Source: Eubacterium sp. UBA3279 (GTDB lineage: Bacteria; Bacillota; Clostridia; Lachnospirales; Lachnospiraceae). Taken from it: a stretch of DNA of 64,000 nucleotides. The notes under the pieces are model-generated. The model ran no database searches and had not been told where the DNA came from. It saw only the letters and a program-made list of their open reading frames with translations. The position numbers and the translations under genes are program-made. The stretch lies in NCBI GenBank assembly GCA_002361775.1, contig DETV01000113.1:70562-134561 (forward strand), read 5' to 3'. Numbering within the stretch: position 1 is the stretch's first letter; each line of letters opens with the position of its first letter. Shown here piece by piece: positions 18,026-27,141 of the stretch.

Positions 18026-19168
18026 TTATTTTTTGATGACAGGGATTCCTCCATACCGTCCTTCCAGATATTGCTTGGAATAGGTTTCATCTTTTCGTAC
18101 TTTTTCTCCGCCTTTTTTCAGATAGAGGGAAAGAGGGTACAGGGAAGAAGCTCCGTCATGTCCGGGAGCCAGAATCCAAAGTTCATCCCGGCGAAAGATT
18201 CCATTATTCATTGTGGAATTTTCCTGGGTGACGGCAAGAAGCTGGGCATTTCCACGAAGCTCTTTCTGATCGGTATAAAGATGATAAAGCTGGTCAAGCA
18301 CTATAGGATGCAGATAAAGCTCCGGGGTGTCAGCCAGAATAAGAGCATTTTTCTGTCCGGCTTCCAAAAGGCAGCAGGTGACAGCCAGAAGCTGGCGGAT
18401 ACCACTGGATTCCGAATTCCAGGAAAGCTGAAGCGCTTTTCCCTGATGGGTGTGGGTAAAGACAAATCCTTTTGAGGAGGATTTAATGTCAGTGAGAGAA
18501 GCATCCATTTTTTGAAGTATGGACAAGAGATCTTCTTTCAGAGACTTTGTTTTTAAAACGGAACTGATCAGCTCCTGCCTGGTCTGATGTCCGGAAAGGA
18601 AAATCATATTCCGGAAAAAATCATATACAGGCAGCAAAGTCTGCTGCTTTTTTGACAGACTGAGGAAATAAAGGAGCGGCTCTCTGTCTGTAAGTCGGGA
18701 AACATTCAGATCTTCCAGAGCAGGACAAAGAAATACGCCTTCGCTGTCCCGGTCAAAAATAACATCGTAGTTGGAATCTTTGATATTTCTGGCAAAAAGA
18801 TTTTCTTCGATGACTTCGGAAGCGGTCATCTTTAACTGGTAATCGTACTCCCTGTCTTCAACACGAAAAATGACCTCGTATTCCACCGGTGATTTTTTGC
18901 ACTGGGAATCGAAGTGGAAAAAATAATCTTCCTGAAAGGAAGAAGAACCTTCCAATACAAGGGAACGAAGATGCCAGAGTGCTTTTAGGAAATTTGATTT
19001 TCCGCTGCCGTTGGGACCGTAAATCATAGCTACCGGAAGGATGCCCAGACGGTCATAGGCATTTTTTATTAAATGGTGAGAATGCTCAGAAATTTTCCCT
19101 TCGGTAAGATCAAGAACGGCAGAATCTTTAAAATTTTTATAATTTGTTACTGAAAATTGTACCAGCAT
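18026..19168 (-). CDS. AAA family ATPase (RecF/OLD-like, AAA_15/AAA_21 type)
   Basis: 380 residues. N-terminal FSVTNYKNFKDSAVLDL and the Walker A YGPNGSGKSN mark the SMC/RecF-like ATPases; a later ILADTPELYLHPI resembles Walker B (usually DEPE; here DTPE) and the signature helix is near SSGIRQLLAVTCCLLEAG. There is no TOPRIM domain. The start at 19168 is preceded by GGAGG; an upstream extension to 19243 is rejected. Stand-alone members are often called ATP-binding proteins of unknown role, some in phage defence. No partner gene is adjacent; function unknown. Confidence 0.82.
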   Translation of the reverse strand: MLVQFSVTNYKNFKDSAVLDLTEGKISEHSHHLIKNAYDRLGILPVAMIYGPNGSGKSNFLKALWHLRSLVLEGSSSFQEDYFFHFDSQCKKSPVEYEVIFRVEDREYDYQLKMTASEVIEENLFARNIKDSNYDVIFDRDSEGVFLCPALEDLNVSRLTDREPLLYFLSLSKKQQTLLPVYDFFRNMIFLSGHQTRQELISSVLKTKSLKEDLLSILQKMDASLTDIKSSSKGFVFTHTHQGKALQLSWNSESSGIRQLLAVTCCLLEAGQKNALILADTPELYLHPIVLDQLYHLYTDQKELRGNAQLLAVTQENSTMNNGIFRRDELWILAPGHDGASSLYPLSLYLKKGGEKVRKDETYSKQYLEGRYGGIPVIKK

Positions 19169-19303
19169 AGGTAACCCTCCATTCTTAGGTAACAAGCCTG
19201 TTTTTTGACCCGCCCAAATATGAGAATATGGGGCAGAATTCACATCTTTTTATAAGTATATCATGGAGAAGGGAATATTAGCAATGGAGTAAGAGATTTT
19301 TTC

Positions 19304-19558
19304 TCACAATTTTTTCAGGCAATGTTCTTCTTGGATTTCTACAAGAATAATATCTTCTCCTATCTGCCGGATACATTTCCAGGGAATACAGTATTCGCTG
19401 TCCCTGCCTAAAAAACTGCAGAATTTTCCGGGACCGGGAATGATCAATTGAGTGATCTGTCCGCTGCAGGAATCAAATTCCACGTCAACGGGACACCCCA
19501 GACTTTTGCAGGTGCAGGAGTTGATCACTTCTTTTTGCTTTAACTCTAAGATACGCAT
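19304..19558 (-). CDS. ylmC: YlmC/YmxH family PRC-barrel sporulation-associated protein
   Basis: 84 residues of PRC-barrel fold: LKQKEVINSCTCKSLGCPVDVEFDSCSGQITQLIIPG, then a YCIPWKCIRQIGEDIILVEI core. YlmC/YmxH proteins are conserved next to sigG in spore formers, and this gene lies in the same neighbourhood (sigG ... ylmC ... nrdR). Function unproven. Cys content is higher than usual. Confidence 0.85.
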   Translation of the reverse strand: MRILELKQKEVINSCTCKSLGCPVDVEFDSCSGQITQLIIPGPGKFCSFLGRDSEYCIPWKCIRQIGEDIILVEIQEEHCLKKL

Positions 19559-19736
19559 GAGAAGCCCCTTGTGGTGTTACTTTTATGATATTTTATTGCT
19601 GTTGGAGATAAAAGATGTCTGAGAAATTGTTACGTGCTGCTCGTTTCTACATAGTAGGATTCCTCTGTTTTTCATTCTTCTATTATTGGATTAGTTACTG
19701 AATCAGTAAGACACTTTTTAAACAAGTTTTAATGAT

Positions 19737-19759
19737 CCCCATGCCGTAGCGGCATGGGG
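19737..19759. repeat. Perfect 10-bp hairpin, 3-nt loop
   Basis: CCCCATGCCG and CGGCATGGGG flank TAG. No U-tract on either side, so it is not a typical terminator. It lies about 35 nt downstream of the nuclease gene stop (minus strand) and may stabilise that mRNA or be a dispersed palindrome. The rest of 19559-19794 shows nothing else clear. Confidence 0.6.
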
Positions 19760-19794
19760 CAGATATGTTCCGGCAATCAAAATATCGCCAGATT

Positions 19795-20691
19795 TTATTT
19801 TTCTGAATTGAAATAATCTTCTGTTTCTTTTTCAAAAGCAGATATGGAAGTAGCCCTGGCAGCCATCTTGTGTAAACTCTTTAGTTTTACAACATCTTCC
19901 AGCCTTCCGATTTTATCTTGCAACTCCTCCGGGATTTCTCCCAGTTCCTCCAGAAGTTCCAATACTGCTTCCCGGGTTGCTTCCAGTCTGCCTTCTTGCC
20001 TGCCTTCTTGTCTGCCTTCCAGTTTTTCTTCTTTTAACATCTCTTCGAAAATCATATAGCGCTCTCCCATCTGGCGGTCTGTCTTGATTCTCCGGATAGT
20101 TTCCTGGAACTGTCGAACCAGTCCATCCTGGAAATCTCCTTCGCTTTCTTCCAGATCAGCCGTTACAAATTTCAGGAATCTGACAAGTCCCTCCGGTACT
20201 TCCATTTCATTTCTTCCCCGGGTATTCAGGAAAATCGTACAGCTTCCATCCTCTAACTTCACTTTCCTGTCTTCCTGACATTCATTTCGGAATGTATAGC
20301 AGTAAAGTCCCTGTCCAAAGGGATCAAAATCACATACGAAGATCACAAAGGTATCCGGGATTGTCTCATACTCTTCTCCGCTGTCCAGATATTCCATCAC
20401 CATCTGACTGTGATAATAACGGCTCCTTTTCCCCAGAGATTTCTTCTTTCTCACCTGCATTTCCACGTTGTAGTGGGTATGGTTCTCGTCCTCTGCGTAA
20501 ATATCCAGGCGGACTCCCTTATATTCCGGATGGTAGATGATACTCTTTTCCTTACTCACCACCACACGGGCAATGGGAAATCCCAGTACCATCTCCAGAA
20601 AACCTTTACAGTTTTCCTCCACACGCATGACTGCACCGAAAAGAAAGTTATCCTTGATCGTCAGGTCCTGTAATGTTTTTCGTTTCTTCAT
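19795..20691 (-). CDS. Rpn family recombination-promoting nuclease / putative transposase (PD-(D/E)XK)
   Basis: 298 residues. The N-terminus LTIKDNFLFGAVMR and the segment GVRLDIYAEDENHTHYNVEMQ carry the D...ExQ of the PD-(D/E)XK nuclease fold seen in Rpn/PDDEXK_2 proteins. Near the C-terminus is a charged repeat, LEGRQEGRQEGRLEATREA, the typical variable-copy tail of the family that can slip in length. Start at 20691 with AGGAGG; an upstream extension is not used. Rpn proteins are DNA endonucleases linked to RecA-independent recombination and possibly phage defence. Stand-alone. Confidence 0.87.
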   Translation of the reverse strand: MKKRKTLQDLTIKDNFLFGAVMRVEENCKGFLEMVLGFPIARVVVSKEKSIIYHPEYKGVRLDIYAEDENHTHYNVEMQVRKKKSLGKRSRYYHSQMVMEYLDSGEEYETIPDTFVIFVCDFDPFGQGLYCYTFRNECQEDRKVKLEDGSCTIFLNTRGRNEMEVPEGLVRFLKFVTADLEESEGDFQDGLVRQFQETIRRIKTDRQMGERYMIFEEMLKEEKLEGRQEGRQEGRLEATREAVLELLEELGEIPEELQDKIGRLEDVVKLKSLHKMAARATSISAFEKETEDYFNSEK

Positions 20692-20935
20692 GTTTCCTCC
20701 TGTTCTACAGAGGAATCCTATGGAAAAAGTATAGCATAACTTCAGGGCGAAAACCATAAAAGATTTATAACAAAAACTTACATAAATGCCGGATTTTCGA
20801 TTCAAATATCGTGACAATATTCTTGACGGTATCAGCGGAAGTATATTATAGTAAGGATATTATATGATGGTAAGGTCAAAAGATGCCTGACAAACAGTTG
20901 ACTTGCAAGAATAAAAGAAAGATGGGGTACAAAGC

Positions 20936-21385
20936 ATGAAATGTCCATATTGTAATCAGGATAATACCCGCGTAGTAGATTCCAGACCGGTTGATGATAA
21001 TACTGCGATCCGTCGCAGAAGAATGTGTGATGAGTGTGGAAAGAGGTTTACAACTTATGAAAAGGTGGAGACCATTCCTTTGATCGTGATAAAAAAAGAT
21101 CAAAACAGAGAACAGTATGACAGATCAAAAATTGAAGCAGGTATTTTGAGGGCCTGTCATAAAAGACCGGTTTCTGCAGAACAGATTCATCAGTTGGTAG
21201 ATTCTGTGGAGACAGAGATTTTTAACATGGAAGAAAGAGAAATTCCCAGTACGGTGATCGGTGAGATCGTAATGGATAAACTGAAAGATCTGGAAGCGGT
21301 GGCTTATGTGCGATTCGCATCCGTATATCGGGAATTTAAAGATGTAAACACATTTATGGATGAATTAAAGAAAATATTGAAGTGA
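20936..21385 (+). CDS. nrdR: Transcriptional repressor NrdR
   Basis: 149-residue ATP-cone regulator of ribonucleotide reductase genes. It starts with the zinc ribbon MKCPYCNQDNTRVVDSRP...RRRMCDECGKRFTTYE (four Cys) and continues with the ATP-cone (VIKKDQNREQYDRSKIEAGILRACHKRPVS). Length and sequence are canonical. Monocistronic in clostridial clusters near sigG/ylmC. A TTGACG and a TATTAT lie upstream (20823-20849), spacing only about 15 bp. Confidence 0.97.
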   Translation: MKCPYCNQDNTRVVDSRPVDDNTAIRRRRMCDECGKRFTTYEKVETIPLIVIKKDQNREQYDRSKIEAGILRACHKRPVSAEQIHQLVDSVETEIFNMEEREIPSTVIGEIVMDKLKDLEAVAYVRFASVYREFKDVNTFMDELKKILK

Positions 21386-21415
21386 CGGGAAACAGTAAAA
21401 TTTTGCAGGATGCAG

Positions 21416-21444
21416 TTGACGCATCGTGAAAATGGTGTTATAAT
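21416..21444 (+). promoter_or_regulatory. Sigma-A promoter of the TrpX-type operon
   Basis: TTGACG, exactly 17 bp, TATAAT. The leader that follows has a weak inverted repeat (CACTTTA ... TAAAGTG) but no T-box or trp attenuator that I can recognise. Confidence 0.8.
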
Positions 21445-21515
21445 CCTCTACAACGTTACACTTTAATACGTTGATGTTCTACGGAATAAAGTGAAAAAGA
21501 ATGGGAGGAGATCGT

Positions 21516-22565
21516 ATGAAAAATAAAACAGTGAAGAAGGTGCTTGCGGCGGCTCTGAGTATGGTAGTGGCAGGAAGTATGATGGCAGGGTGCGGCAGCA
21601 GCAAAGAAGAAAATAAAAGCGCTACAGAATCCGATGGAGCAAAAGAAGAGGAAAGTGTAAATCCTGATGGAACGGCTACAGAGGAAACCTATAATATCGG
21701 TGTTCTTCAGTATATGCCCCATCCGGCATTGGATACTTCCAGTGAAGGTTTTTTTGCCGCACTGGATGAACTGGGAATAAAATATAAAGCAGATAAGCAG
21801 AATGCGGCGGGTGAAGTTTCCACCTGTCAGACCATAGCAGAAACATTGGTAAACAGCAATAACGATTTGATTTTTGCTATTGCAACTCCGGCGGCACAGG
21901 CGCTGGCAAGCGCTACCAGCGAGATTCCTATCGTACTTACAGCAGTTACCGATCCGGCAGATGCAGGACTGGTGGCTTCCAATGAGGCGCCGGGAAGAAA
22001 TGTGACAGGTTCTTCTGATCTGACTCCTGTAAAAGAGCAGATTGCTCTGGTAAAAAAACTGTTCCCGGAAGCTAAAAAGGTGGGACTTTTGTATTGTTCT
22101 TCCGAAGCCAATTCTGTATTTCAGATTAATATGGCGAAGGAAGCCTGCGAAGCAGAGGGACTGGAATATGAGGATCTGACGGTTTCCAGTTCTAATGAGA
22201 TTCAGACAGTGGTGGAATCCGCAGTGGGAAATGTGGATGTATTGTATTCTCCTACAGACAATATCGTGGCAAATAATATGGCAACCGTATCTATGGTGGC
22301 AAATGAGAATAAACTTCCTATGATCTGTGGAGAGGAAGGTATGGTGGATAGTGGAGGACTGATCACTTACGGTATCGATTATTACCAGATAGGATATCTG
22401 GCAGGGGAAATGGCTGCAAAGATTCTTACAGGAGAAGGGCAGCCGGCAGATATGCCAGTAGAATATCTGGATGCCTCAAAATGTTCTTTGAAAATCAATG
22501 AAGAGACAGCGGCTACGCTGGGCTTAAATGTGGAAGAACTGAAGGCTGCGGCAGAAGCCAAATAG
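21516..22565 (+). CDS. trpX: ABC transporter substrate-binding lipoprotein, TrpX family
   Basis: 349 residues. Signal peptide with lipobox MMAGC (lipid-modified Cys at residue 26), an acidic Ser-rich linker, then a periplasmic-binding fold of the COG2984 family (YNIGVLQYMPHPALD, ATPAAQALAS, GSSDLTPVKEQIALVKKLFP). This family includes streptococcal TrpX, linked to aromatic amino acid uptake. GGAGGAG precedes ATG 21516. First gene of a binding protein - permease - ATPase operon. The tryptophan assignment is by family only. Confidence 0.85.
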   Translation: MKNKTVKKVLAAALSMVVAGSMMAGCGSSKEENKSATESDGAKEEESVNPDGTATEETYNIGVLQYMPHPALDTSSEGFFAALDELGIKYKADKQNAAGEVSTCQTIAETLVNSNNDLIFAIATPAAQALASATSEIPIVLTAVTDPADAGLVASNEAPGRNVTGSSDLTPVKEQIALVKKLFPEAKKVGLLYCSSEANSVFQINMAKEACEAEGLEYEDLTVSSSNEIQTVVESAVGNVDVLYSPTDNIVANNMATVSMVANENKLPMICGEEGMVDSGGLITYGIDYYQIGYLAGEMAAKILTGEGQPADMPVEYLDASKCSLKINEETAATLGLNVEELKAAAEAK

Positions 22566-22588
22566 GAAGATAAAGTAAAAACAGAAAA

Positions 22589-22645
22589 GGGCTGTCACAT
22601 CGGACATTTTGTGAAGAATGTTTCCTGTGTCAGCCCTATATTTTT
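22589..22645 (+). terminator. Intra-operon hairpin terminator
   Basis: GGGCTGTCACA pairs with TGTGTCAGCCC (one mismatch) and is followed by TATATTTTT. It lies between the binding-protein and permease genes, so it probably lowers membrane-component expression relative to the lipoprotein. Confidence 0.75.
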
Positions 22646-22711
22646 CGTTGACTTTTTTTGTTGAAAAGGGTAAAGTGTTAGATAAATATATTTGTAGTAG
22701 GAGGAAGAGTG

Positions 22712-23638
22712 ATGAGTGGTTTTATACTGTCTATGCAGGGAGCCATTTCTCAGGGAATTCTCTGGGGAATTATGGTTTTGGGAGTATATATAACTTTCCG
22801 GATTCTGGATATTGCGGATTTGACAGTGGACGGAAGTTTTGCTCTGGGTGGATGTATCTGCGCCATGCTGATGCTGAATAAGGGAATGAATCCCATACTG
22901 GCATTGCTTTGTGCCACGCTGGCAGGAGCGGCAGCAGGAGCGGTTACAGGAATTTTACATACGGTATTTGAGATTCCGGCTATTCTCGCCGGTATTCTTA
23001 CGCAGATTTCTCTTTGGTCTGTTAATTTGCGGATTATGGGACAGAAGAGTAATTTGCCTTTGCTGAATACGGAATCCATATTTACCTGGATCGTGGATGC
23101 AACCGGAATGAAACAGTCCATGGCTTCTCTGTTAGTAGGTGTGGTGATCGCAGCTTTGGTTATCTGGCTGCTGTACTGGTTCTTTGGAACAGAGATCGGC
23201 GCATCTCTTCGCGCCACAGGAGATAACGAGGATATGATCCGTGCGTTAGGTGTGAATGTAAAGGTGGCAAAAGTATTGGCGCTGGCGATCAGTAACGGGC
23301 TTGTAGGACTGTCAGGAGCATTGGTATGCCAGAGTACCAAGGTAGGAGATATCCAGATGGGTACAGGAGCTATCGTAATAGGCCTGGCAGCTATCGTGAT
23401 CGGAGAAGTATTGTTTGGAAAAAATCGCGCTTTCGGAACAAAACTTGCTTCTGTAGTAGTAGGTTCTATCGTATATTTTGTGATTCGCGCCCTGGTTCTC
23501 AGAATGGGAATGAATCCAAACGATATGAAAATGATTTCCGCAATCATTGTAATTCTGGCTCTGTGTACACCGGTTATGCTGGAAAAGTGGAGAATATGGA
23601 AATCTTATTCAAAAGGAGGGGATGATACATCATGCTGA
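22712..23638 (+). CDS. trpY: ABC transporter permease (TrpY-like)
   Basis: 308 residues with about eight hydrophobic segments; family COG4120. Segments such as LGVYITFRILDIADLTVDGSFALGG and ALGVNVKVAKVLALAISNGLVGLSGALVCQ are typical of branched-chain-like permeases. ATG 22712 follows AGGAGG by seven bases. Its 3' end overlaps the ATPase gene by seven bases. Confidence 0.88.
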   Translation: MSGFILSMQGAISQGILWGIMVLGVYITFRILDIADLTVDGSFALGGCICAMLMLNKGMNPILALLCATLAGAAAGAVTGILHTVFEIPAILAGILTQISLWSVNLRIMGQKSNLPLLNTESIFTWIVDATGMKQSMASLLVGVVIAALVIWLLYWFFGTEIGASLRATGDNEDMIRALGVNVKVAKVLALAISNGLVGLSGALVCQSTKVGDIQMGTGAIVIGLAAIVIGEVLFGKNRAFGTKLASVVVGSIVYFVIRALVLRMGMNPNDMKMISAIIVILALCTPVMLEKWRIWKSYSKGGDDTSC

Positions 23639-24429
23639 TTCTGAAAAATGTGGAAAAAACCTTCAATAAAGGAACAGTGAATGAGAAGAAAGCCCTTCAG
23701 GGAATAGATCTTACGCTGAATAACGGAGATTTTGTGACTGTGATCGGAGGAAATGGAGCAGGAAAATCCACCATGCTGAATATGATTGCGGGAGTATACC
23801 CCATAGATAAAGGTACTGTGATCTTAAATGGTGAAGATATTTCCAGAAAGCCGGAACATGTGCGGGCAAAATTTCTGGGAAGAGTATTTCAGGATCCGAT
23901 GAAAGGGACTGCGGCAGGGATGGAGATTGAAGAAAATCTTGCCCTGGCTTATCGAAGAGGGCTGCGGAGAGGTCTCAGATGGAGTATTTCAAAAAATGAG
24001 AAAGAACGATATTATGAAGAGTTGAAAAAACTGGATCTGGGTCTGGAAGAGAGAATGACCAGCAAGGTAGGACTTCTTTCCGGAGGTCAGAGACAGGCTC
24101 TTACGCTGCTTATGGCTTCTCTTCGCAAACCGGAGCTTCTCCTTTTGGATGAGCATACGGCAGCTTTGGATCCGAAGACAGCAGCCAAGGTGCTGGATCT
24201 TACAGAGAGAATCATCGAGGAACAGAACCTGACAGCCTTAATGATTACCCATAATATGAAAGATGCTATCCGAATGGGAAATCGTCTTATCATGATGCAT
24301 GAGGGACGGATCATTTATGACGTGGCAGGAGAAGAGAAGAAACACCTGGAAGTTTCACAGCTTCTGGAAAAATTCGAACAGGCCAGCGGAGAAGAATTTG
24401 CCAATGACAGAATGATGCTGGCAAAATAA
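23632..24429 (+). CDS. trpZ: ABC transporter ATP-binding protein (TrpZ-like)
   Basis: 265 residues, family COG1101. Walker A GGNGAGKST, Q-loop, signature LSGGQRQALTLLMAS, Walker B LLLLDEHTAALDP, and switch His in ITHN. The substitution of His for the usual Pro after DE (DEHTAALD) is typical of this family. Starts inside the end of the permease gene, so translation is coupled. Completes the three-part importer. Confidence 0.9.
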   Translation: MLILKNVEKTFNKGTVNEKKALQGIDLTLNNGDFVTVIGGNGAGKSTMLNMIAGVYPIDKGTVILNGEDISRKPEHVRAKFLGRVFQDPMKGTAAGMEIEENLALAYRRGLRRGLRWSISKNEKERYYEELKKLDLGLEERMTSKVGLLSGGQRQALTLLMASLRKPELLLLDEHTAALDPKTAAKVLDLTERIIEEQNLTALMITHNMKDAIRMGNRLIMMHEGRIIYDVAGEEKKHLEVSQLLEKFEQASGEEFANDRMMLAK

Positions 24430-24494
24430 TAAAGTGACCGGATACAAAGAGAAAAAATCCGGAAAAAGAAAAGAGGAAATGAGGAAAAATATCT

Positions 24495-25799
24495 ATGACT
24501 GAACAAAAAAAGGGAAGAGCAGCAGCATTGCTTCCTATTCTGATTTTTCTGGTAATATTTTTGGGAGCAGGAATCGTATTTAAGGATTTTTATGCAATGC
24601 CTGCCATTGTGGCATTTTTAATTGCATTGCTGACAGCATTTATTCAGAATCGAAAAGCCGGATTTGATGCGAATATCCGTTTGATCGCCAAGGGAGTCGG
24701 AGATGAAAATATTATTACTATGTGTTTGATTTTTCTGGCAGCGGGAGGATTTTCCGGAGCGGTAACTGCAGCAGGTGGAGCTTCCAGTACGGTAAATCTG
24801 GGATTGTCCATTATGCCGGCAGGTGTGGCGATTGTGGGATTGTTTATTATCGGCTGCTTTATTTCTGTTTCCATGGGAACATCCATGGGAACCATCGGCG
24901 CATTGGCGCCTATTGCGGTGGAAATCAGCCAGAAAACAGGATTTTCCATGGCAATCTGCATTGGCGCAGTGGTGTGTGGCGCCATGTTCGGAGATAATCT
25001 GTCCATGATCTCTGATACTACAATAGCAGCGGTGAAAACACAGGGGTGTCAGATGAAAGACAAGTTTAAAGAGAATTTTCTGATTGTGCTTCCCGCAGCG
25101 ATCATTACCATTATTATTTTCTTCTTTATTACAAGAAATGGTGATTTTCAAATTTCCAAAGAATATACATATAATATTTTCCAGGTATTGCCCTATGTTG
25201 TGGTTTTGGTTGGGGCGCTAATTGGAATTAATGTATTTCTTGTGCTGATTACCGGTACGGTACTGTCTCTGATCGTGGGCATATCCACAGGAATGTTTGC
25301 AGTGGGAGATATGTTCAATGTGATCGCTTCCGGCGCAGACGGAAAAGGCGGTATCATGGGAATGTATGATATTACTGTAATTTCTATTGTGGTGGCATGT
25401 ATTGTTTCACTGGTAAAAGAAATGGGCGGAATTCAGTTTATTCTGGATTTTATCAAGAAAAAAATCCGTGGAAAAAAAGGCGGAGAACTGGGAATTGCCG
25501 GACTGGCGCTTCTGGTAGATATGTGTACAGCCAATAATACGGTTGCCATTGTTATGGCTGGTCCTATTGCAAAAGAAATCAGTGAAGAGTATGATATCAA
25601 TCCGAAGAGAAGCGCATCTCTTTTGGATATGTTTACCTCTGTGGGACAGGGACTGATTCCTTATGGGGCGCAGCTTCTTCTGGCGGCAACGTCCACCGGA
25701 CTGACACCTTTCCAGATTATACCTTATTGTTTTTATCCGATTCTGATGGCAGTCAGCGGAATTATATTTATTCTTTTTATAAAAAATAAGGAAAAATAA
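24495..25799 (+). CDS. NhaC-type Na+/H+ antiporter family protein
   Basis: 434 residues and about ten membrane helices. Motifs such as GCFISVSMGTSMGTIGALAPIA, AMFGDNLSMISDTTIAA and DMCTANNTVAIVMAGP match the NhaC/COG1757 group, which includes Na+/H+ antiporters and amino acid or malate exchangers. It begins 66 nt after the ABC ATPase gene in the same direction and is followed by an aminotransferase, so it may move an amino acid. Substrate unknown. Confidence 0.8.
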   Translation: MTEQKKGRAAALLPILIFLVIFLGAGIVFKDFYAMPAIVAFLIALLTAFIQNRKAGFDANIRLIAKGVGDENIITMCLIFLAAGGFSGAVTAAGGASSTVNLGLSIMPAGVAIVGLFIIGCFISVSMGTSMGTIGALAPIAVEISQKTGFSMAICIGAVVCGAMFGDNLSMISDTTIAAVKTQGCQMKDKFKENFLIVLPAAIITIIIFFFITRNGDFQISKEYTYNIFQVLPYVVVLVGALIGINVFLVLITGTVLSLIVGISTGMFAVGDMFNVIASGADGKGGIMGMYDITVISIVVACIVSLVKEMGGIQFILDFIKKKIRGKKGGELGIAGLALLVDMCTANNTVAIVMAGPIAKEISEEYDINPKRSASLLDMFTSVGQGLIPYGAQLLLAATSTGLTPFQIIPYCFYPILMAVSGIIFILFIKNKEK

Positions 25800-25848
25800 T
25801 CGAAGAGATAAAATCATTATATAAAATTTTAGAATGGAGGCAGCAAAG

Positions 25849-27069
25849 ATGAGAACATTTGAAAAATCTTCCAAACTGGACAATGTACTGTATGATGTGA
25901 GAGGACCTGTAGTTGAAGAGGCGGCCAGAATGGAAGCGGGTGGCCTGAATATTCTGAAATTAAATATTGGGAATCCGGCTCCTTTTGGATTCAACGCACC
26001 GGAAGAAGTGATTTTGGATATGCGTCAGTCACTGTGGGAATGTCAGGGATATTCAGATTCCAAGGGATTATTCTCTGCCAGAAAGGCGATCATGCAGTAT
26101 TGCCAGTTGAAGAAAATCCCGGGAGTGACAATGGAAGATATTTATACCGGAAATGGTGTCAGCGAATTGATTAATCTGTGTATGCAGGCATTATTAAATA
26201 ATGGAGATGAAATTTTAATTCCGGCGCCGGATTATCCCCTTTGGACAGCTACAGCTACTTTGGCAGGAGGAAAAGCGGTTCACTATATCTGTGATGAAGA
26301 GTCAGACTGGTATCCGGATATCGAGGATATCAAAAGCAAGATTACAGACCGGACCAAAGCTATTGTAATCATTAACCCCAACAATCCCACAGGAGCTTTA
26401 TATCCCAAAGAAGTGTTGGAAGATATTGTGAAAGTTGCCAGAGAACACGGTTTGATTATTTTTTCAGATGAAATCTATGACCGTCTTGTGATGGATGGTC
26501 TGAAACATATTTCCATTGCATCTATCGCTCCGAAGGATGTATTCTGTGTAACATTCAGCGGCTTATCAAAATCTCATATGATCGCCGGATTCCGTGTGGG
26601 CTGGATGGTATTAAGCGGCGCCAAGGAACAGGCGGCAGGTTATATAGAAGGTTTGAAAATGCTTTCCAACATGAGATTATGCTCCAATGTTCCGGCTCAG
26701 TCCATTATTCAGACGGCTCTTGGAGGCTATCAGAGTGTGGAAGAGTATCTGGTTCCGGGAGGACGGATATATGAGCAGAGAGAATGTATTTATAAGATGC
26801 TAAATGATATTCCGGGAATTACGGCAAAGAAGCCAAAGGCAGCATTTTATATTTTCCCGAAACTGGATGTGGAGAAATTCAATATTCATAATGACGAGCA
26901 GTTTGCGCTGGATCTTTTGAGAGAAAAGAGAATCCTGATTGTTCAGGGAAGCGGATTTAACTGGAAAGAACCGGATCATTTCCGGGTGGTATATCTGCCG
27001 AGAGTGGCAGATCTGGAAAAAGCCACAAGAAAACTGGGAGATTTCCTGGCAGGTTACAGACAAAAATAG
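25849..27069 (+). CDS. PLP-dependent aminotransferase (class I/II, AlaA-like)
   Basis: 406 residues. Class I fold with GNPAPFGF, GNGVSELINLCMQALL, PNNPTGALY, SDEIYDRLV and the PLP Lys in FSGLSKSHMIAGFRVGW. The N-terminal ARMEAGGLNILKLNIGNP is close to glutamate-pyruvate aminotransferase AlaA. I start at ATG 25849, since the in-frame ATG at 25834 contains the ribosome site (GGAGG). Follows the antiporter and may be cotranscribed. Confidence 0.88.
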   Translation: MRTFEKSSKLDNVLYDVRGPVVEEAARMEAGGLNILKLNIGNPAPFGFNAPEEVILDMRQSLWECQGYSDSKGLFSARKAIMQYCQLKKIPGVTMEDIYTGNGVSELINLCMQALLNNGDEILIPAPDYPLWTATATLAGGKAVHYICDEESDWYPDIEDIKSKITDRTKAIVIINPNNPTGALYPKEVLEDIVKVAREHGLIIFSDEIYDRLVMDGLKHISIASIAPKDVFCVTFSGLSKSHMIAGFRVGWMVLSGAKEQAAGYIEGLKMLSNMRLCSNVPAQSIIQTALGGYQSVEEYLVPGGRIYEQRECIYKMLNDIPGITAKKPKAAFYIFPKLDVEKFNIHNDEQFALDLLREKRILIVQGSGFNWKEPDHFRVVYLPRVADLEKATRKLGDFLAGYRQK

Positions 27070-27080
27070 AAACATACAGA

Positions 27081-27135
27081 TAAAAAGCAGATATTTTCAG
27101 CCCGGGTATATTACCGGAAAAAATATCTGCTTTTT
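27081..27135. terminator. Bidirectional terminator between aminotransferase and ArsR genes
   Basis: AAAAAGCAGATATTTT pairs with AAAATATCTGCTTTTT around a GC-containing loop, giving a U-tract on both strands between convergent genes. Confidence 0.88.
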
Positions 27136-27141
27136 ATTTGT

